From contig SCNT01000008.1 in assembly GCA_005503165.1 (NCBI GenBank), positions 1 to 64,000 of the forward strand: 64,000 nt of DNA. The letters run 5' to 3'. Position 1 is the first letter of the stretch. Each line of letters begins with the position of its first letter. Below the pieces are notes generated by a model that did not search any database, was not told where the DNA came from, and saw nothing but the letters and a program-made list of their open reading frames with translations. Source of the stretch: Sphingomonadaceae bacterium 3R27E2-A (GTDB lineage: Bacteria > Pseudomonadota > Alphaproteobacteria > Sphingomonadales > Sphingomonadaceae). The translations under genes were made by a program, and so were the position numbers. Of the stretch, positions 1-8,699 are shown in pieces.

Positions 1-35
1 CGCGGGGGGGGGGCTCATCCGCGGCCTTGCACGGG

Positions 36-62
36 GACGGGGACCCGCTTTGGGTCCCCGTC
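36..62 (-). terminator. Hairpin after the DUF736 gene
   Basis: A perfect 11-bp inverted repeat with a 5-base loop (arms 36-46 and 52-62) lies just beyond the 3' end of the minus-strand DUF736 gene. There is no clear T-run, so it may be a terminator or a 3'-end stabilising hairpin. Confidence 0.5.
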
Positions 63-80
63 AGTGGAGTGGTTTGACGA

Positions 81-617
81 TCAGGCGTCGACGAGCGGCG
101 GCAGCGCGCCATCGTGTTCGGCGCCGTCCTTGGCCTGCGCGCGGCCGCGCTTGCCCGGAGGCGTCGCGGTGCTGTCACCCAGGCCGTCTTCATGGCGGGT
201 TTCGCCAGCCTGCTCGCCGGCACGGTCGTTGCCGCTGACGTCGTCGGCAACGAACATGTCGCTCTCGCCGTATTCGGCCGAGCCGAGCTGGCTGCTGCGA
301 CGGCGCGGACGCTGCCAGGCCACCGCCATCGTGCCGTCCTCACGCGGGAAAGCGGCAATGTAGAGCGGCTGCGCCATCGACGGATCGTCAATCTTGCCCT
401 GGTAGAAGCTTTCGCCGGTCGAGTTCGACGAGAGTTCGAACAGCGCGCCGACGATCACCCAGCGGCGCTGGTCGTTGAGCGCGACGATTTCGTACTTGGG
501 CGCGCGCGCGTTGCTGGAGGTCACGGGCCGCAGGCCGATGGTGCGGGTGATGGTGAGCGTTTCGACGGAGCCGATCAGCTGGCCGTTGGCGTTCTTGCGG
601 ATTTCACCGATGTTCAT
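81..617 (-). CDS. DUF736 family protein
   Basis: A 178-residue protein whose first ~115 residues match the DUF736 pattern: an N-terminal MNIGEIRKNANG start, a central strand-rich part, and a segment near residues 75-100 with DDPSMAQPLYIAAF. DUF736 proteins are common on alphaproteobacterial plasmids and conjugative elements; their biochemical role is unknown. The C-terminal ~65 residues are hydrophilic and low in complexity, beyond the usual domain length of about 100 residues. An AGGAGA ribosome-binding site lies a few bases upstream of the ATG. The leader carries the purine-rich motif shared with five other backbone genes, which links it to the 18-34 kb block although a defence island separates them. 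Confidence 0.85.
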   Translation of the reverse strand: MNIGEIRKNANGQLIGSVETLTITRTIGLRPVTSSNARAPKYEIVALNDQRRWVIVGALFELSSNSTGESFYQGKIDDPSMAQPLYIAAFPREDGTMAVAWQRPRRRSSQLGSAEYGESDMFVADDVSGNDRAGEQAGETRHEDGLGDSTATPPGKRGRAQAKDGAEHDGALPPLVDA

Positions 618-921
618 GGACTGTCTCCTGGTAGGATTGATTGCGACCGAACCCCTTGTCCGGTCACTCTCTTCCCACCCCCCTTCCCTCCCGGCCGTCA
701 GGCCGAAGCTGCGGGCACTGCCCGCAGGGGTGAGGCAGAACCACGCACCACAGCTTCTTGAGGTTCAATACTGCAAGCTGTTATCTTTTAAGCGAGACGC
801 GATGACGTTTTTGGGCCTTGGCCGCCAAAGGCGTTGGCAGACTGGTGTTCACAAGCCCGGAAAAGATTTTACCGAGACATTTTAGGCTGTTCGTGCAACG
901 CTGCTGAAGGGAGGCCATCGA
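618..921. other. Divergent intergenic region, DUF736 / nuclease
   Basis: About 300 bases without a convincing gene. It holds the DUF736 leader with its purine-rich motif and a small hairpin (arms 709-715 and 721-727), then less structured sequence that probably carries the promoter of the nuclease-ATPase pair. No promoter box could be assigned with confidence. Confidence 0.5.
674..692 (-). promoter_or_regulatory. Purine-rich leader motif, copy 1
   Basis: On the sense (minus) strand this is a G-rich run of the form GGGAAGGGGGG, about 60 bases upstream of the DUF736 start codon. Closely similar runs precede five other backbone genes in this window. Confidence 0.45.
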
Positions 922-2175
922 TTGACCGAATTCACTTTCGTACATGCCGCCGATCTTCACCTCGATAGTCCATTACTTGGATTAGCGGGTAAATCTGCGG
1001 AATATGCGGCGCGCGTCGAGGCGGCGTCGCGTGAAGCTTTCGATAACCTGGTTTCCCTTGCGATCGATGAGGGCTGCCGGTTCTTGCTGTTGGCCGGTGA
1101 CATTTTCGATGGCGACCTGCGTAATTTCCAGACGGGCCTTTTCTTCATGGAAGGAATGCGTCGGCTGGACGACGCCGGTATCTCGGTGTTCATGGTGCTT
1201 GGAAACCATGACTCCGCCAATCGTTTTGCTGACAAGCTGTCCCTTTCGGGCAATGTCCATGTCTTTCCGAAGACTAAGGCCGCCACACATCGGCTCGAAG
1301 ATGTCGGGGTCGCAATCCATGGCCGCAGCTTCCCCCGCCCGGACGTCTCCGAAGATCTGGCGCGCGAATATCCGGCAGCAGCCCAGGCGCTGTTCAATAT
1401 CGGGGTTCTCCATACGGCCTGTGCGGGCAGCGAAGGTCATCACGCGCGTTATGCGCCCTGCACGCCCGAGCAGCTCACCAATCATGGCTATGATTATTGG
1501 GCGCTGGGCCACGTCCACGCCCATGCCGTGCTCGGGGAGCACCCGCACATCGTCTATCCCGGCAATCTTCAGGGTCGGCACCCACGAGAGACGGGTCCAA
1601 AGGGAGCCGTCCTGGTCAAAGTCAATGACGGTAGAGTCACCAGCCTCCAGCATCGCGCGCTGGATGTGGTGCGCTGGGCATCGATCACAGTTGATGTGTC
1701 GGGAACGAGCGAACACCCGGAATTACTGGATCTCATTCGCGGTCATATCGCCCAAGGCGCTGAGCAAGCCGATGGACGGCCCCTTGCCCTGCGCCTGACA
1801 GTGACTGGAACGACACCGCTCCATTCTAGATTGATCCTCGAGCGCACCGCTTTCCGGGAGGACGTGGAAACACTGCTGGCAACGCTCTCGGATGACGTGT
1901 GGCTCGAAAAGCTGAGGTTGGAAACGGCCCATCCTGAAGCCCCGGACGCCGTCGATCCAACGGTGGCTGGAAAGCTTGATCAGGAAGTGACCCGCCTCAG
2001 CCAGGACAGCGCAATTGCGCAAGTTCTCGAAGCGCGGCTTGCCGAGATTCGGACGAAACTGCCCGCTGGCGCACATGCCGATGCATTCATTGAGCAGATG
2101 CGCGCCGAGATACCCGAACGCGCCGCAGCCCTTGCGCGCAGTCTAGTCAGCGAGGCTGGTCATGCGCCTGACTGA
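922..2175 (+). CDS. SbcD/YhaO-like metallophosphoesterase (DNA repair exonuclease)
   Basis: A 417-residue calcineurin-like phosphoesterase of the Mre11/SbcD/YhaO group. Visible metal-binding motifs in order are HAADLH (residues 8-13), GD (59-60), GNHD (94-97) and a late GHVH near residue 197. These proteins are manganese-dependent nucleases that act with a Rad50/SbcC-type ATPase on DNA ends. The start is a TTG at 922 with GGGAGG about 8 bases upstream. The next gene begins 14 bases before this one ends, so the two are translationally coupled. Partner and position at the edge of a defence island suggest DNA-end processing or antiphage work; the second part is inference. Confidence 0.88.
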   Translation: MTEFTFVHAADLHLDSPLLGLAGKSAEYAARVEAASREAFDNLVSLAIDEGCRFLLLAGDIFDGDLRNFQTGLFFMEGMRRLDDAGISVFMVLGNHDSANRFADKLSLSGNVHVFPKTKAATHRLEDVGVAIHGRSFPRPDVSEDLAREYPAAAQALFNIGVLHTACAGSEGHHARYAPCTPEQLTNHGYDYWALGHVHAHAVLGEHPHIVYPGNLQGRHPRETGPKGAVLVKVNDGRVTSLQHRALDVVRWASITVDVSGTSEHPELLDLIRGHIAQGAEQADGRPLALRLTVTGTTPLHSRLILERTAFREDVETLLATLSDDVWLEKLRLETAHPEAPDAVDPTVAGKLDQEVTRLSQDSAIAQVLEARLAEIRTKLPAGAHADAFIEQMRAEIPERAAALARSLVSEAGHAPD

Positions 2176-5100
2176 ACTCAGCCTTGAGAAATATGGCGGC
2201 TGCGCCAGTCGCGAGCTCGCCATTCCCGAAACAGCGGGCCTCACGGTGGTCTACGGTGCCAATGAAGCGGGCAAGAGCACCTGTCTTGAGGCGATCAGCG
2301 ACTTTCTGTTCTCGATCCCCAAGAATACCCAGCGCGGCAGCTTGTTCGGCTACGATGGCATGCGCATCGGGGCCACGATGTTGATGGCTGATGGTAGCAC
2401 GGTGACGCTCAAGCGCCGCAAGGGCAACGGCAAGACATTGGCTGACCTGTCTGGAACGGCGCTCGATGACACAGTCCTTGCGCCGGTGCTGGGGGCCATC
2501 ACACGAGAGCGGTTCGAAACGCTCTTCGGTCTGAACCACGAAACCTTGCGCAACGGCGGGGAGCGATTGCTTCACGCCGATGGCGACATCGGGCGTCTGA
2601 TCGTCGAAGCAGGCGGCGGCTTGCGCACGCTGGTATCTCGCCTCGAAGGTATCGACGGCGAAGCGGACAAGCTCTTCGATACGAGGCGGTCGGTAAATCG
2701 TGTTTTCTACCAACAGCTGACGGCATTCGAGGCAGCTGAAAAGACGGCACGCGGCGCGCAACTGACCCGGGAAACCTTTGAGCAAACGCGAAAGGCATCG
2801 CTCGCGGCCGGGCAAAAGCTCGAGGCCCTCCGCACCGAAAGGCGCAGTCTGGGTGCATCGACGTCCCGGCTGGAGCGCGTCCTGCGCGTCGCGCCCCACT
2901 TGCGTCAGCTGGCCAACTTTACACTGGATCTGGTCGACTACGACGATGTCGCGTCCTTCCCGGATGATTTCGCGGCCAAGATGCGGAGTGCTCTGGACCA
3001 GCGCAACGGGGCTGAAAAACGGCTCGAGGACGCGATTGAGCGGCGGAACCGCCTTAAGGCACGGCTTGATGCGCTGGTGGTGAACCCGGGGCTGAAAGCC
3101 TCCGAACAGCGGGTGCGTGATCTGGCCGAGCGCGCCATTCACGTCAGTAAGGCACGGTCCGATCGTGCCAATCGGCAGCGCGAGATTGATGACGGCGAAG
3201 CTCAGCTGGCGGCGCTGCGACGGATGCTTGGCCTGCCGGCCGATGCGGACCTTGCGCCACTGCTACCGGATCAGTCAGCACTCAATCTTGTGCGCTCGCT
3301 TGCCGACGAGATGGTGGAGCGCCGTCCAAGTCTTGTCTCTGCCAGAACGCGCCTAGGCGAACTGACGGATTCACTTGCGGCGATTGATTATCGTTTGGAA
3401 GCGGCTCGTCTGGCAGGGCATGATGCTCCGCCCGAGGCTTCGTCATCGGCTTTTGCCAGTCTCGCGGCGCAGAAGTCGGTGCACCAGGCGCGTCAGCAGG
3501 CGCTAGATACTGACAGCGTAACGTTGACCGGACGGTTCAAGGCGCTTGGCTTCGATACCATCGATGCGCTTGCCGAACTTCCATGTCCCAGCGTTGACGA
3601 TATTCGCAGTGAGCAGGCCGCGCGCGAGGCATTGACCTCGCAGATCGAGGATCAGGCGAAGCTGAAGCGACAGGCCGAGCGCGAGATTTCTGCCGGTGAG
3701 GCTGAAATTGGCGCGCTTCAGGCATCCGGGACCATTGCGAGTGATGCGTCGCTTGCCGAGGCGCGCAACCTGCGGGCCGATGCCTGGAGGCCGATAAAGT
3801 CGGCCTATGTCGCGGGACAACTGCCCGATGACGCCACTGCTCGCCTTGTCGTTGCTGACGGTCTGGAAACGGCGATCGTGTCTGCAGACGAACTTGCCGA
3901 TCGCCGCGCAGCCGAGGCAGAACGGGCTGCATCGCTCGCACATGCGTTGCGGCGCGTCGCAGAGGCAAGGGACGAGATCAAGGCTGCAGAGGCAGTGACG
4001 GCTGCGCTTGTTGCGCAGTCGGAAGTGAGAATCGCGCAATGGGGGAACAGTTTTCCGCAAGTTCTGGGCAAACACCCCAAACTCGCCTCGCTCCTTCAAT
4101 TTGCCCAAGCCCGGCAGCTGGTGCTGGATGAATCAGAACGCTTGCGAATCGCGGCTAATGCGCTGGCTTTGGAAGAGGCCCAGCTTGAGCCGGCCGTTGA
4201 GTTGCTCGAACGGATTGAACAGAGTCGCAAGCTTGATACCGCATTGTCGTTCACGGCCCGGGTCAGCGCGGTGCAAATCGCCATATCCCGACACGAACAA
4301 GCACATGCCGATTATACCAGGGACACGCGGGACCGGCTGGACTTCGAACGGCAACACAAACTCGTCGAGGCGGAAGTGCAACGACTGTCCGACGCACAAG
4401 GCGCCTGGGACGCGGCATGGCCTGCGGCAACGGGTGCGCTGGGGCTCAAACCCGACATTTCGCCGACAGATGCCAACAGCGCGGTCACCGAATGGGTTGG
4501 CGCACGCGGTGTGCTTTCGGCAATTGGGCAGTCTCGCCAGCGGCTAAAGCGCATGGACGAAGACGAGACGAGCCTTGCGGCGGATGTCCGCAGTCTCGCG
4601 GCCGAACTCGCAATCGAGATCGGCGAAGACTGTGTGGTTGCAGCGCAGATGCTGCTCGCCCGGTTTAGCGACAACGCCACCGCGCAAACCCAATATGACG
4701 GGCTGCTGCCCGATTTTGAGGAGGCGAAGGTCGAGGCCGACCAGGCGCAGGAGGCTCTTGGCACCGCTCGGGAGGAGCTGGCCACGCTCGCAGCTTCGGC
4801 AAAACTCGATGGCGGCGATGATGGCGCCCTTCTGGACGCAGCTTCACGGTGTGAAGCACTCCTGCGTTTGTGCGACGAGATCGCTCTGGCGGAACGCACC
4901 GCCACTGACGTGGGCGACAAGCTCGATCTCGCTTCCTTGCGGACGGAATGGGATGAACGCGACCTTGATGAGGTTCGCGCGGAACTGACCGAGCAGACAT
5001 CGCGTGCTGCCGAGATCGAGAACGACATTGAGGCCGCCATTCTTGCCGAAAAAGCCGCAAAGGATGACCTTGCGGCCTATCTGAGCCAGAGCGAGGTCAA

Positions 5101-5647
5101 TCACGCCGTTGCCGAACGCGAAGCGGCGGCAGCGCAGATGCATCTCGCCCTCGAACGCTATCTCGAGCTATCAGTTGCGCGTGAATTGGTGACGTCGGCC
5201 ATGGCAACGATCCGTGCAGAACAGCAAGATCCGCTCATTGCGCGGGCAGGCGAACTGTTCACGGCAACGACACTCGGTGAATTCGCCGGAATCGAGACCG
5301 ATATCGATGACAAAGGCCATCCGGTCGTGGTTGGACGGCGAGCCAATGGCGGTATTACTGCCGTCGCTACCATGAGCGACGGCACCCGCGACCAGCTTTT
5401 CCTCGCCTTCCGGCTTGCTAGCCTCGAGAATTACGCCGGTGCGACGGAGCCTTTGCCGTTTATCGCGGACGACATTCTGGTGCATTTCGATGATGAGCGC
5501 AGCTGGTCCACGCTCGACCTGCTCGCCGAGTTCGGCAAGACGAACCAGGTCCTGCTTTTTACTCACCATCGCAGCGTCCGTGCACTTGCTGAACCCCTTG
5601 TGGCGCAAGGTCTGGTCAACATTATCGATCTTGATCGGCCGAGTTGA
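2162..5647 (+). CDS. YhaN/SbcC-like SMC-type ATPase
   Basis: A 1161-residue ATPase with the Rad50/SbcC plan. Walker A is GANEAGKST at residues 32-40. A long central part rich in Glu, Ala, Arg and Leu is predicted coiled coil. Near the C-terminus are an ABC-type signature (SDGTRDQLFLAFRLAS) and Walker B (PFIADDILVHFDD). The AAA_27/YhaN N-terminal style (LEKYGG...LTVVYGANEAGKST) fits YhaN better than classical SbcC. It overlaps the upstream nuclease gene by 14 bases, so the two probably form one complex. It converges with the Bil operon; no strong terminator is visible between 5648 and 5789. Confidence 0.85.
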   Translation: MRLTELSLEKYGGCASRELAIPETAGLTVVYGANEAGKSTCLEAISDFLFSIPKNTQRGSLFGYDGMRIGATMLMADGSTVTLKRRKGNGKTLADLSGTALDDTVLAPVLGAITRERFETLFGLNHETLRNGGERLLHADGDIGRLIVEAGGGLRTLVSRLEGIDGEADKLFDTRRSVNRVFYQQLTAFEAAEKTARGAQLTRETFEQTRKASLAAGQKLEALRTERRSLGASTSRLERVLRVAPHLRQLANFTLDLVDYDDVASFPDDFAAKMRSALDQRNGAEKRLEDAIERRNRLKARLDALVVNPGLKASEQRVRDLAERAIHVSKARSDRANRQREIDDGEAQLAALRRMLGLPADADLAPLLPDQSALNLVRSLADEMVERRPSLVSARTRLGELTDSLAAIDYRLEAARLAGHDAPPEASSSAFASLAAQKSVHQARQQALDTDSVTLTGRFKALGFDTIDALAELPCPSVDDIRSEQAAREALTSQIEDQAKLKRQAEREISAGEAEIGALQASGTIASDASLAEARNLRADAWRPIKSAYVAGQLPDDATARLVVADGLETAIVSADELADRRAAEAERAASLAHALRRVAEARDEIKAAEAVTAALVAQSEVRIAQWGNSFPQVLGKHPKLASLLQFAQARQLVLDESERLRIAANALALEEAQLEPAVELLERIEQSRKLDTALSFTARVSAVQIAISRHEQAHADYTRDTRDRLDFERQHKLVEAEVQRLSDAQGAWDAAWPAATGALGLKPDISPTDANSAVTEWVGARGVLSAIGQSRQRLKRMDEDETSLAADVRSLAAELAIEIGEDCVVAAQMLLARFSDNATAQTQYDGLLPDFEEAKVEADQAQEALGTAREELATLAASAKLDGGDDGALLDAASRCEALLRLCDEIALAERTATDVGDKLDLASLRTEWDERDLDEVRAELTEQTSRAAEIENDIEAAILAEKAAKDDLAAYLSQSEVNHAVAEREAAAAQMHLALERYLELSVARELVTSAMATIRAEQQDPLIARAGELFTATTLGEFAGIETDIDDKGHPVVVGRRANGGITAVATMSDGTRDQLFLAFRLASLENYAGATEPLPFIADDILVHFDDERSWSTLDLLAEFGKTNQVLLFTHHRSVRALAEPLVAQGLVNIIDLDRPS

Positions 5648-5789
5648 AGACCAGCTCAAAAATGTTTTGGAGAGGTATGCCAATTTCCGAAACGTCAGAA
5701 GCAACGGGCTTTCCGCAATCAGGAATGAAATTGCCGTAAGCGGACGTTGAACGGTCAGGTACCAATAGTCAGCTTCACACCAATTGATA

Positions 5790-7157
5790 TCAGCGCAAAG
5801 GCGTAAAGCCGGGATTAAATCGCTTGGGCGTCTGGCCCGCGACGCCTTGCAAAGCGCTGAGGTCTCGAAGGGTCAGGTCAAGTACGCCCAGGCCGGGACC
5901 TTGGTTTAGGCGGCGGGCAATCTCCATCAGTGCAAGGGTCGCTGCGATCACCCCAACAAAGGGCACGCCAACGGTCCTTGATGCTATCTCCAGCAAACCG
6001 CAATCATCCAAGCCACGCGCCACTAGGTCCTGATAGGCACTCGCCTCCGCAACCGCCTTGGCGTCCGCAGTGCGTGTGCTGGAGGCCTCGCCCCATCGTG
6101 CCCGCGCCGTGACCAAGCCGGGGAACGTATGAAGCCGCATGGCGAGGTACTCATGCGGACCCGCGCCAAGGCCAGCGTCGACCACCAGATCGAAGCGGGG
6201 ATCTTCCAGAGCCGCCCGAGCCTCGGCATTGTCGACGCCGCAGAAAAGGACGCGCGGGTCGTCCTCGGCCAAGATGATATCGCCGCCAAAGCGTCGCTCG
6301 ACAAGCCGTGTCCGAAATCCCCGGGCTTCTGCCCATGCCGCGACTTCGCGAGTCTTGAGGCGGCCGACCATATCGACGCTTGTCAGCATTGATGTGCTGT
6401 CATTCGCCAGGGTCAGGCGGTCGAAATCCTGAAGCGTGAGTTCGACGTCGGCCGGGCGCTCGAACGGGAGCAGGCCAAGTGTCCACAGGAAGGCCTGGCC
6501 CAGGTGGCCGAGCCCCAGAACCCAAAGCTTGGTCGGTGCCACCCATTCCACGGGGCCCGAGGCGCTGCGCCAGGGTGCGCGCGGGTCCCAAAGGGACAGG
6601 CCCACCTCTCGGTCTCCCGCCATCGGATTGCCACGGAGGCGCTGGAATATTTCAGCGACAGCCAAGGCGCCAGCCAGGATCGCGGCCGGAATGTCTTTCA
6701 CACCTTCCGCGAGCCGCTCGCCCTCGCCGGCGACGAACACGCCTGCTCGCCAGTCGCCAAATGTGACCTGCAGCGCCCCCGCTGGCGCCCCGTCGCCGAG
6801 CCAGGCGAGCGGCGTTAGGGGCGACCGGGCGCATCGAGGCTCACCACCGAGCGTCACAATCGCATCGCCCAGGGTTTCGCCCAACCCCGGTAGATCGACC
6901 AGCAAAGGGACGTTGAGATCGCCAACCACTTCCACTCCGCCCAGCAAGGCTCGCCGCCCGCAGTTGACCATGGTCAGCAAAGCAGCCTGGACGGCGAGTG
7001 ATTGGCCGCCAGCGGTGCCCAGGCCGATCGCAATGCGATAGTTCGCGAACAGGGCGTAAGCAGCTTCGATGCTGTCGGCCTCGCCGTTGTCCAAGGCCAT
7101 CTTGACGCCCCTATGCAGGGCATCAGGGCTCATTTCGGTGATCATATTGGTCATCAT
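5790..7157 (-). CDS. bilD: BilD-like E1 (ThiF/HesA-type ubiquitin-activating enzyme)
   Basis: A 455-residue protein. The C-terminal half is an E1/ThiF-type Rossmann fold with GLGHLGQ for nucleotide binding, an acidic strand end DFDRLTLAND, and FCGVDNAEAR. A candidate catalytic cysteine is near residue 386 in DDCGLLE. The N-terminal half is an extra domain of the kind found in E1s of bacterial ubiquitin-like operons. The chosen ATG at 7157 overlaps the JAB stop codon (ATGA); the frame is open further upstream, but that part lies inside the JAB gene. In Bil systems this enzyme adenylates the ubiquitin-like protein and passes it to the E2. Assignment rests on domains plus gene order. Confidence 0.85.
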   Translation of the reverse strand: MMTNMITEMSPDALHRGVKMALDNGEADSIEAAYALFANYRIAIGLGTAGGQSLAVQAALLTMVNCGRRALLGGVEVVGDLNVPLLVDLPGLGETLGDAIVTLGGEPRCARSPLTPLAWLGDGAPAGALQVTFGDWRAGVFVAGEGERLAEGVKDIPAAILAGALAVAEIFQRLRGNPMAGDREVGLSLWDPRAPWRSASGPVEWVAPTKLWVLGLGHLGQAFLWTLGLLPFERPADVELTLQDFDRLTLANDSTSMLTSVDMVGRLKTREVAAWAEARGFRTRLVERRFGGDIILAEDDPRVLFCGVDNAEARAALEDPRFDLVVDAGLGAGPHEYLAMRLHTFPGLVTARARWGEASSTRTADAKAVAEASAYQDLVARGLDDCGLLEIASRTVGVPFVGVIAATLALMEIARRLNQGPGLGVLDLTLRDLSALQGVAGQTPKRFNPGFTPLR

Positions 7158-7633
7158 GCAAATGTTCCCGTTTTGAGGATGCAGCGGCTGCGCCAGCCGC
7201 TCAAATTGATCCAAGCGTGTGCCCCCTCGTATTGGTAGAGGCCCATGCGGTGTCGCCAGACTGGACTGCTTGCGAAACGTTCTACGATGAGGGCCATGTG
7301 ACCGGACCTCGCGATCATCGGATTGCATCGGTCGGCCTCGCTCTGGGTCGCTTCGCCGCCATGGGTGTGGATGTCGGCGAGCACCTGAAGGCCCGTAGCC
7401 CGGCAGATTCCCCAAAGCCTCTCAAAGGCGTCGGCATAAAGAACACACACGCCGGTGCTGTAGGCATTCGCATCGAGGTCGTCGTAAAACACGCACCGCT
7501 CGAACAGGCGCCGATCGCCTTGGCGCTTGCCAAGCAGGAACGCACCGCTCTCGGTCCTGCCGCCGCCGCGGCGGCGCAGCTCGGCCATGAGGGCAAGCCA
7601 TTGGGCACGCGGGATAACCAGCTTGTCAGCCAC
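7154..7633 (-). CDS. bilC: BilC-like JAB/JAMM deubiquitinase-type peptidase
   Basis: About 159 residues, counted from a GTG at 7633. A TTG at 7654 in the same frame is an alternative. The JAMM zinc site is visible: a glutamate in TESGAFLLG (residue 28) and [13 protein letters not shown], giving H89, H91, S98 and D101. The spacing between the second His and the Ser is six residues, one shorter than the common JAMM form. Such proteins cleave ubiquitin-like conjugates or trim the modifier. The gene overlaps both neighbours (E2 upstream, E1 downstream), which suggests tight co-translation. Confidence 0.85.
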   Translation of the reverse strand: MADKLVIPRAQWLALMAELRRRGGGRTESGAFLLGKRQGDRRLFERCVFYDDLDANAYSTGVCVLYADAFERLWGICRATGLQVLADIHTHGGEATQSEADRCNPMIARSGHMALIVERFASSPVWRHRMGLYQYEGAHAWINLSGWRSRCILKTGTFA

Positions 7634-8114
7634 CGCGCACCCCCACGTAGTCAAGGCTGTTCAACAGCTCATGCAGGAACTCGAGGTACTGCTGAATGCC
7701 CTTCTCGGGGCGCCAGATGTGGGCAGCATGCTCCTGACGCCAGTTCGCATGACCGGCGATGCTCATCCGGTCGCAAGGCGCGTACAGGCAGGTCCCATTC
7801 TGCCAGTCCGGGCGGAACACCGCCGAAACCCGGCGAGCGCCGGCGGGCCACAAGGCAAAGGGCAAAGCCGTGCCGTTGGTAGGGAGCCAAGGCTGCGCGG
7901 TCGGGGGTTCTTGCGGATAGCCTGTGCAGTCGAACCGAAAGCTGTAGGCACCAGGAGCACCGGACCGAGGCGCTGCTGTGACCTCGATTTCGACAATTGG
8001 CCAGGCGATGCGGACAATGCGCCACCGGCCAAGGTAGACGGCGAGCTCGAAGGCGCCCTCCGCTACCTCGTCCAGGAATGCCTGCGCGTCCGGACGGGCG
8101 AGCACTGTGGTCAT
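7626..8114 (-). CDS. bilB: BilB-like E2 (ubiquitin-conjugating fold)
   Basis: A 162-residue protein with features of bacterial E2-like proteins. A proline-rich stretch ([13 protein letters not shown], residues 66-78) stands in the usual YPxxPP position. It is followed by a [10 protein letters not shown] segment with candidate catalytic cysteine C109 (C114 is close by), then GHANW and a helical C-terminus. Overall similarity to eukaryotic E2s is not visible; recognition relies on these motifs and on the E1 and JAB neighbours. It starts one base after the ubiquitin-like gene stops (TGACATG). It would accept the activated modifier from the E1 and transfer it to target proteins. Confidence 0.78.
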   Translation of the reverse strand: MTTVLARPDAQAFLDEVAEGAFELAVYLGRWRIVRIAWPIVEIEVTAAPRSGAPGAYSFRFDCTGYPQEPPTAQPWLPTNGTALPFALWPAGARRVSAVFRPDWQNGTCLYAPCDRMSIAGHANWRQEHAAHIWRPEKGIQQYLEFLHELLNSLDYVGVRGG

Positions 8115-8115
8115 G

Positions 8116-8604
8116 TCAGCCCTCGACCCGCTTGACGGGCACCAGACTGAACGCGAGCTCGCAGCAGCTGGTCACCAGCGCGCCGACCTGAACGTCCGGG
8201 TCCGGCCGGTCGTTGGTTCCGGTGATCTGCAGGACGTGCTCACTGGCATCGACCGGTGCCATCTTGAGCTCGTGCACATACCAGTGCTTGACCTGGGTTA
8301 CTGTCGCCGTGGGCGGGAACGCGCGGTGTGCTTCGGGCGTGTCTGCGTAATGCAGCGTGACGCCGATCTTCTTGCAGCGGTGCACGTGGACGCGGTGCTT
8401 GTTCTTGACGCCCTGGTGGTGGAGCGGCTTGCCCATATGCAGCGGGTGCTCGTCTTCACCGGCGAAGACCATGGCCGATTCGATTGCGAGGCCAAAGGCC
8501 GCCGCGGCCGCGAGGACCGCCTCAGGCCCTGCGTCCTCGGCAACCTCGATCAGTTCGATGGACCGGCGGCCTTCGATCTGCATGAACAGTTTGAGTTTGG
8601 TCAT
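8116..8604 (-). CDS. bilA: BilA-like ubiquitin-like modifier (two beta-grasp domains)
   Basis: A 162-residue protein that ends in KRVEG, with a single terminal glycine exposed without processing. Length and the two strand-rich halves (about 1-80 and 81-162) fit two tandem beta-grasp domains, the ISG15-like arrangement of BilA; it may fall in DUF2604. It is the first gene of the order modifier, E2, JAB, E1, which is the published order of Bil antiphage operons. An AGAGG ribosome-binding site precedes the ATG. The sequence itself is divergent, so the fold is inferred from context and composition more than from motifs. Confidence 0.75.
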   Translation of the reverse strand: MTKLKLFMQIEGRRSIELIEVAEDAGPEAVLAAAAAFGLAIESAMVFAGEDEHPLHMGKPLHHQGVKNKHRVHVHRCKKIGVTLHYADTPEAHRAFPPTATVTQVKHWYVHELKMAPVDASEHVLQITGTNDRPDPDVQVGALVTSCCELAFSLVPVKRVEG

Positions 8605-8699
8605 TTGGGTACCTCTTGAATGGCGGGGCAGTTTTTACCGCCGCAAGAGGTTCAAGAAGGCTCGGCGCGAAATCGGAAATCGGTCAGCCGGATTTTCTG

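Noticed and set aside
50..363. Short plus-strand reading frames opposite the DUF736 gene
   Set aside because: They are antisense to a well-supported gene, lack ribosome-binding sites and have arginine-rich, low-complexity translations typical of GC-rich shadows.
7158..7415. 86-residue N-terminal extension of the E1 protein
   Set aside because: The extension lies entirely within the JAB gene in another frame and its composition is Arg/Pro/His-rich; the ATG overlapping the JAB stop is the natural start.
5790..8604. CBASS type II (cGAS-like with Cap2/Cap3) as explanation for the E1 and JAB genes
   Set aside because: No CD-NTase or effector gene is present, E1 and E2 are separate proteins, and a ubiquitin-like gene is included, which fits Bil and not CBASS.
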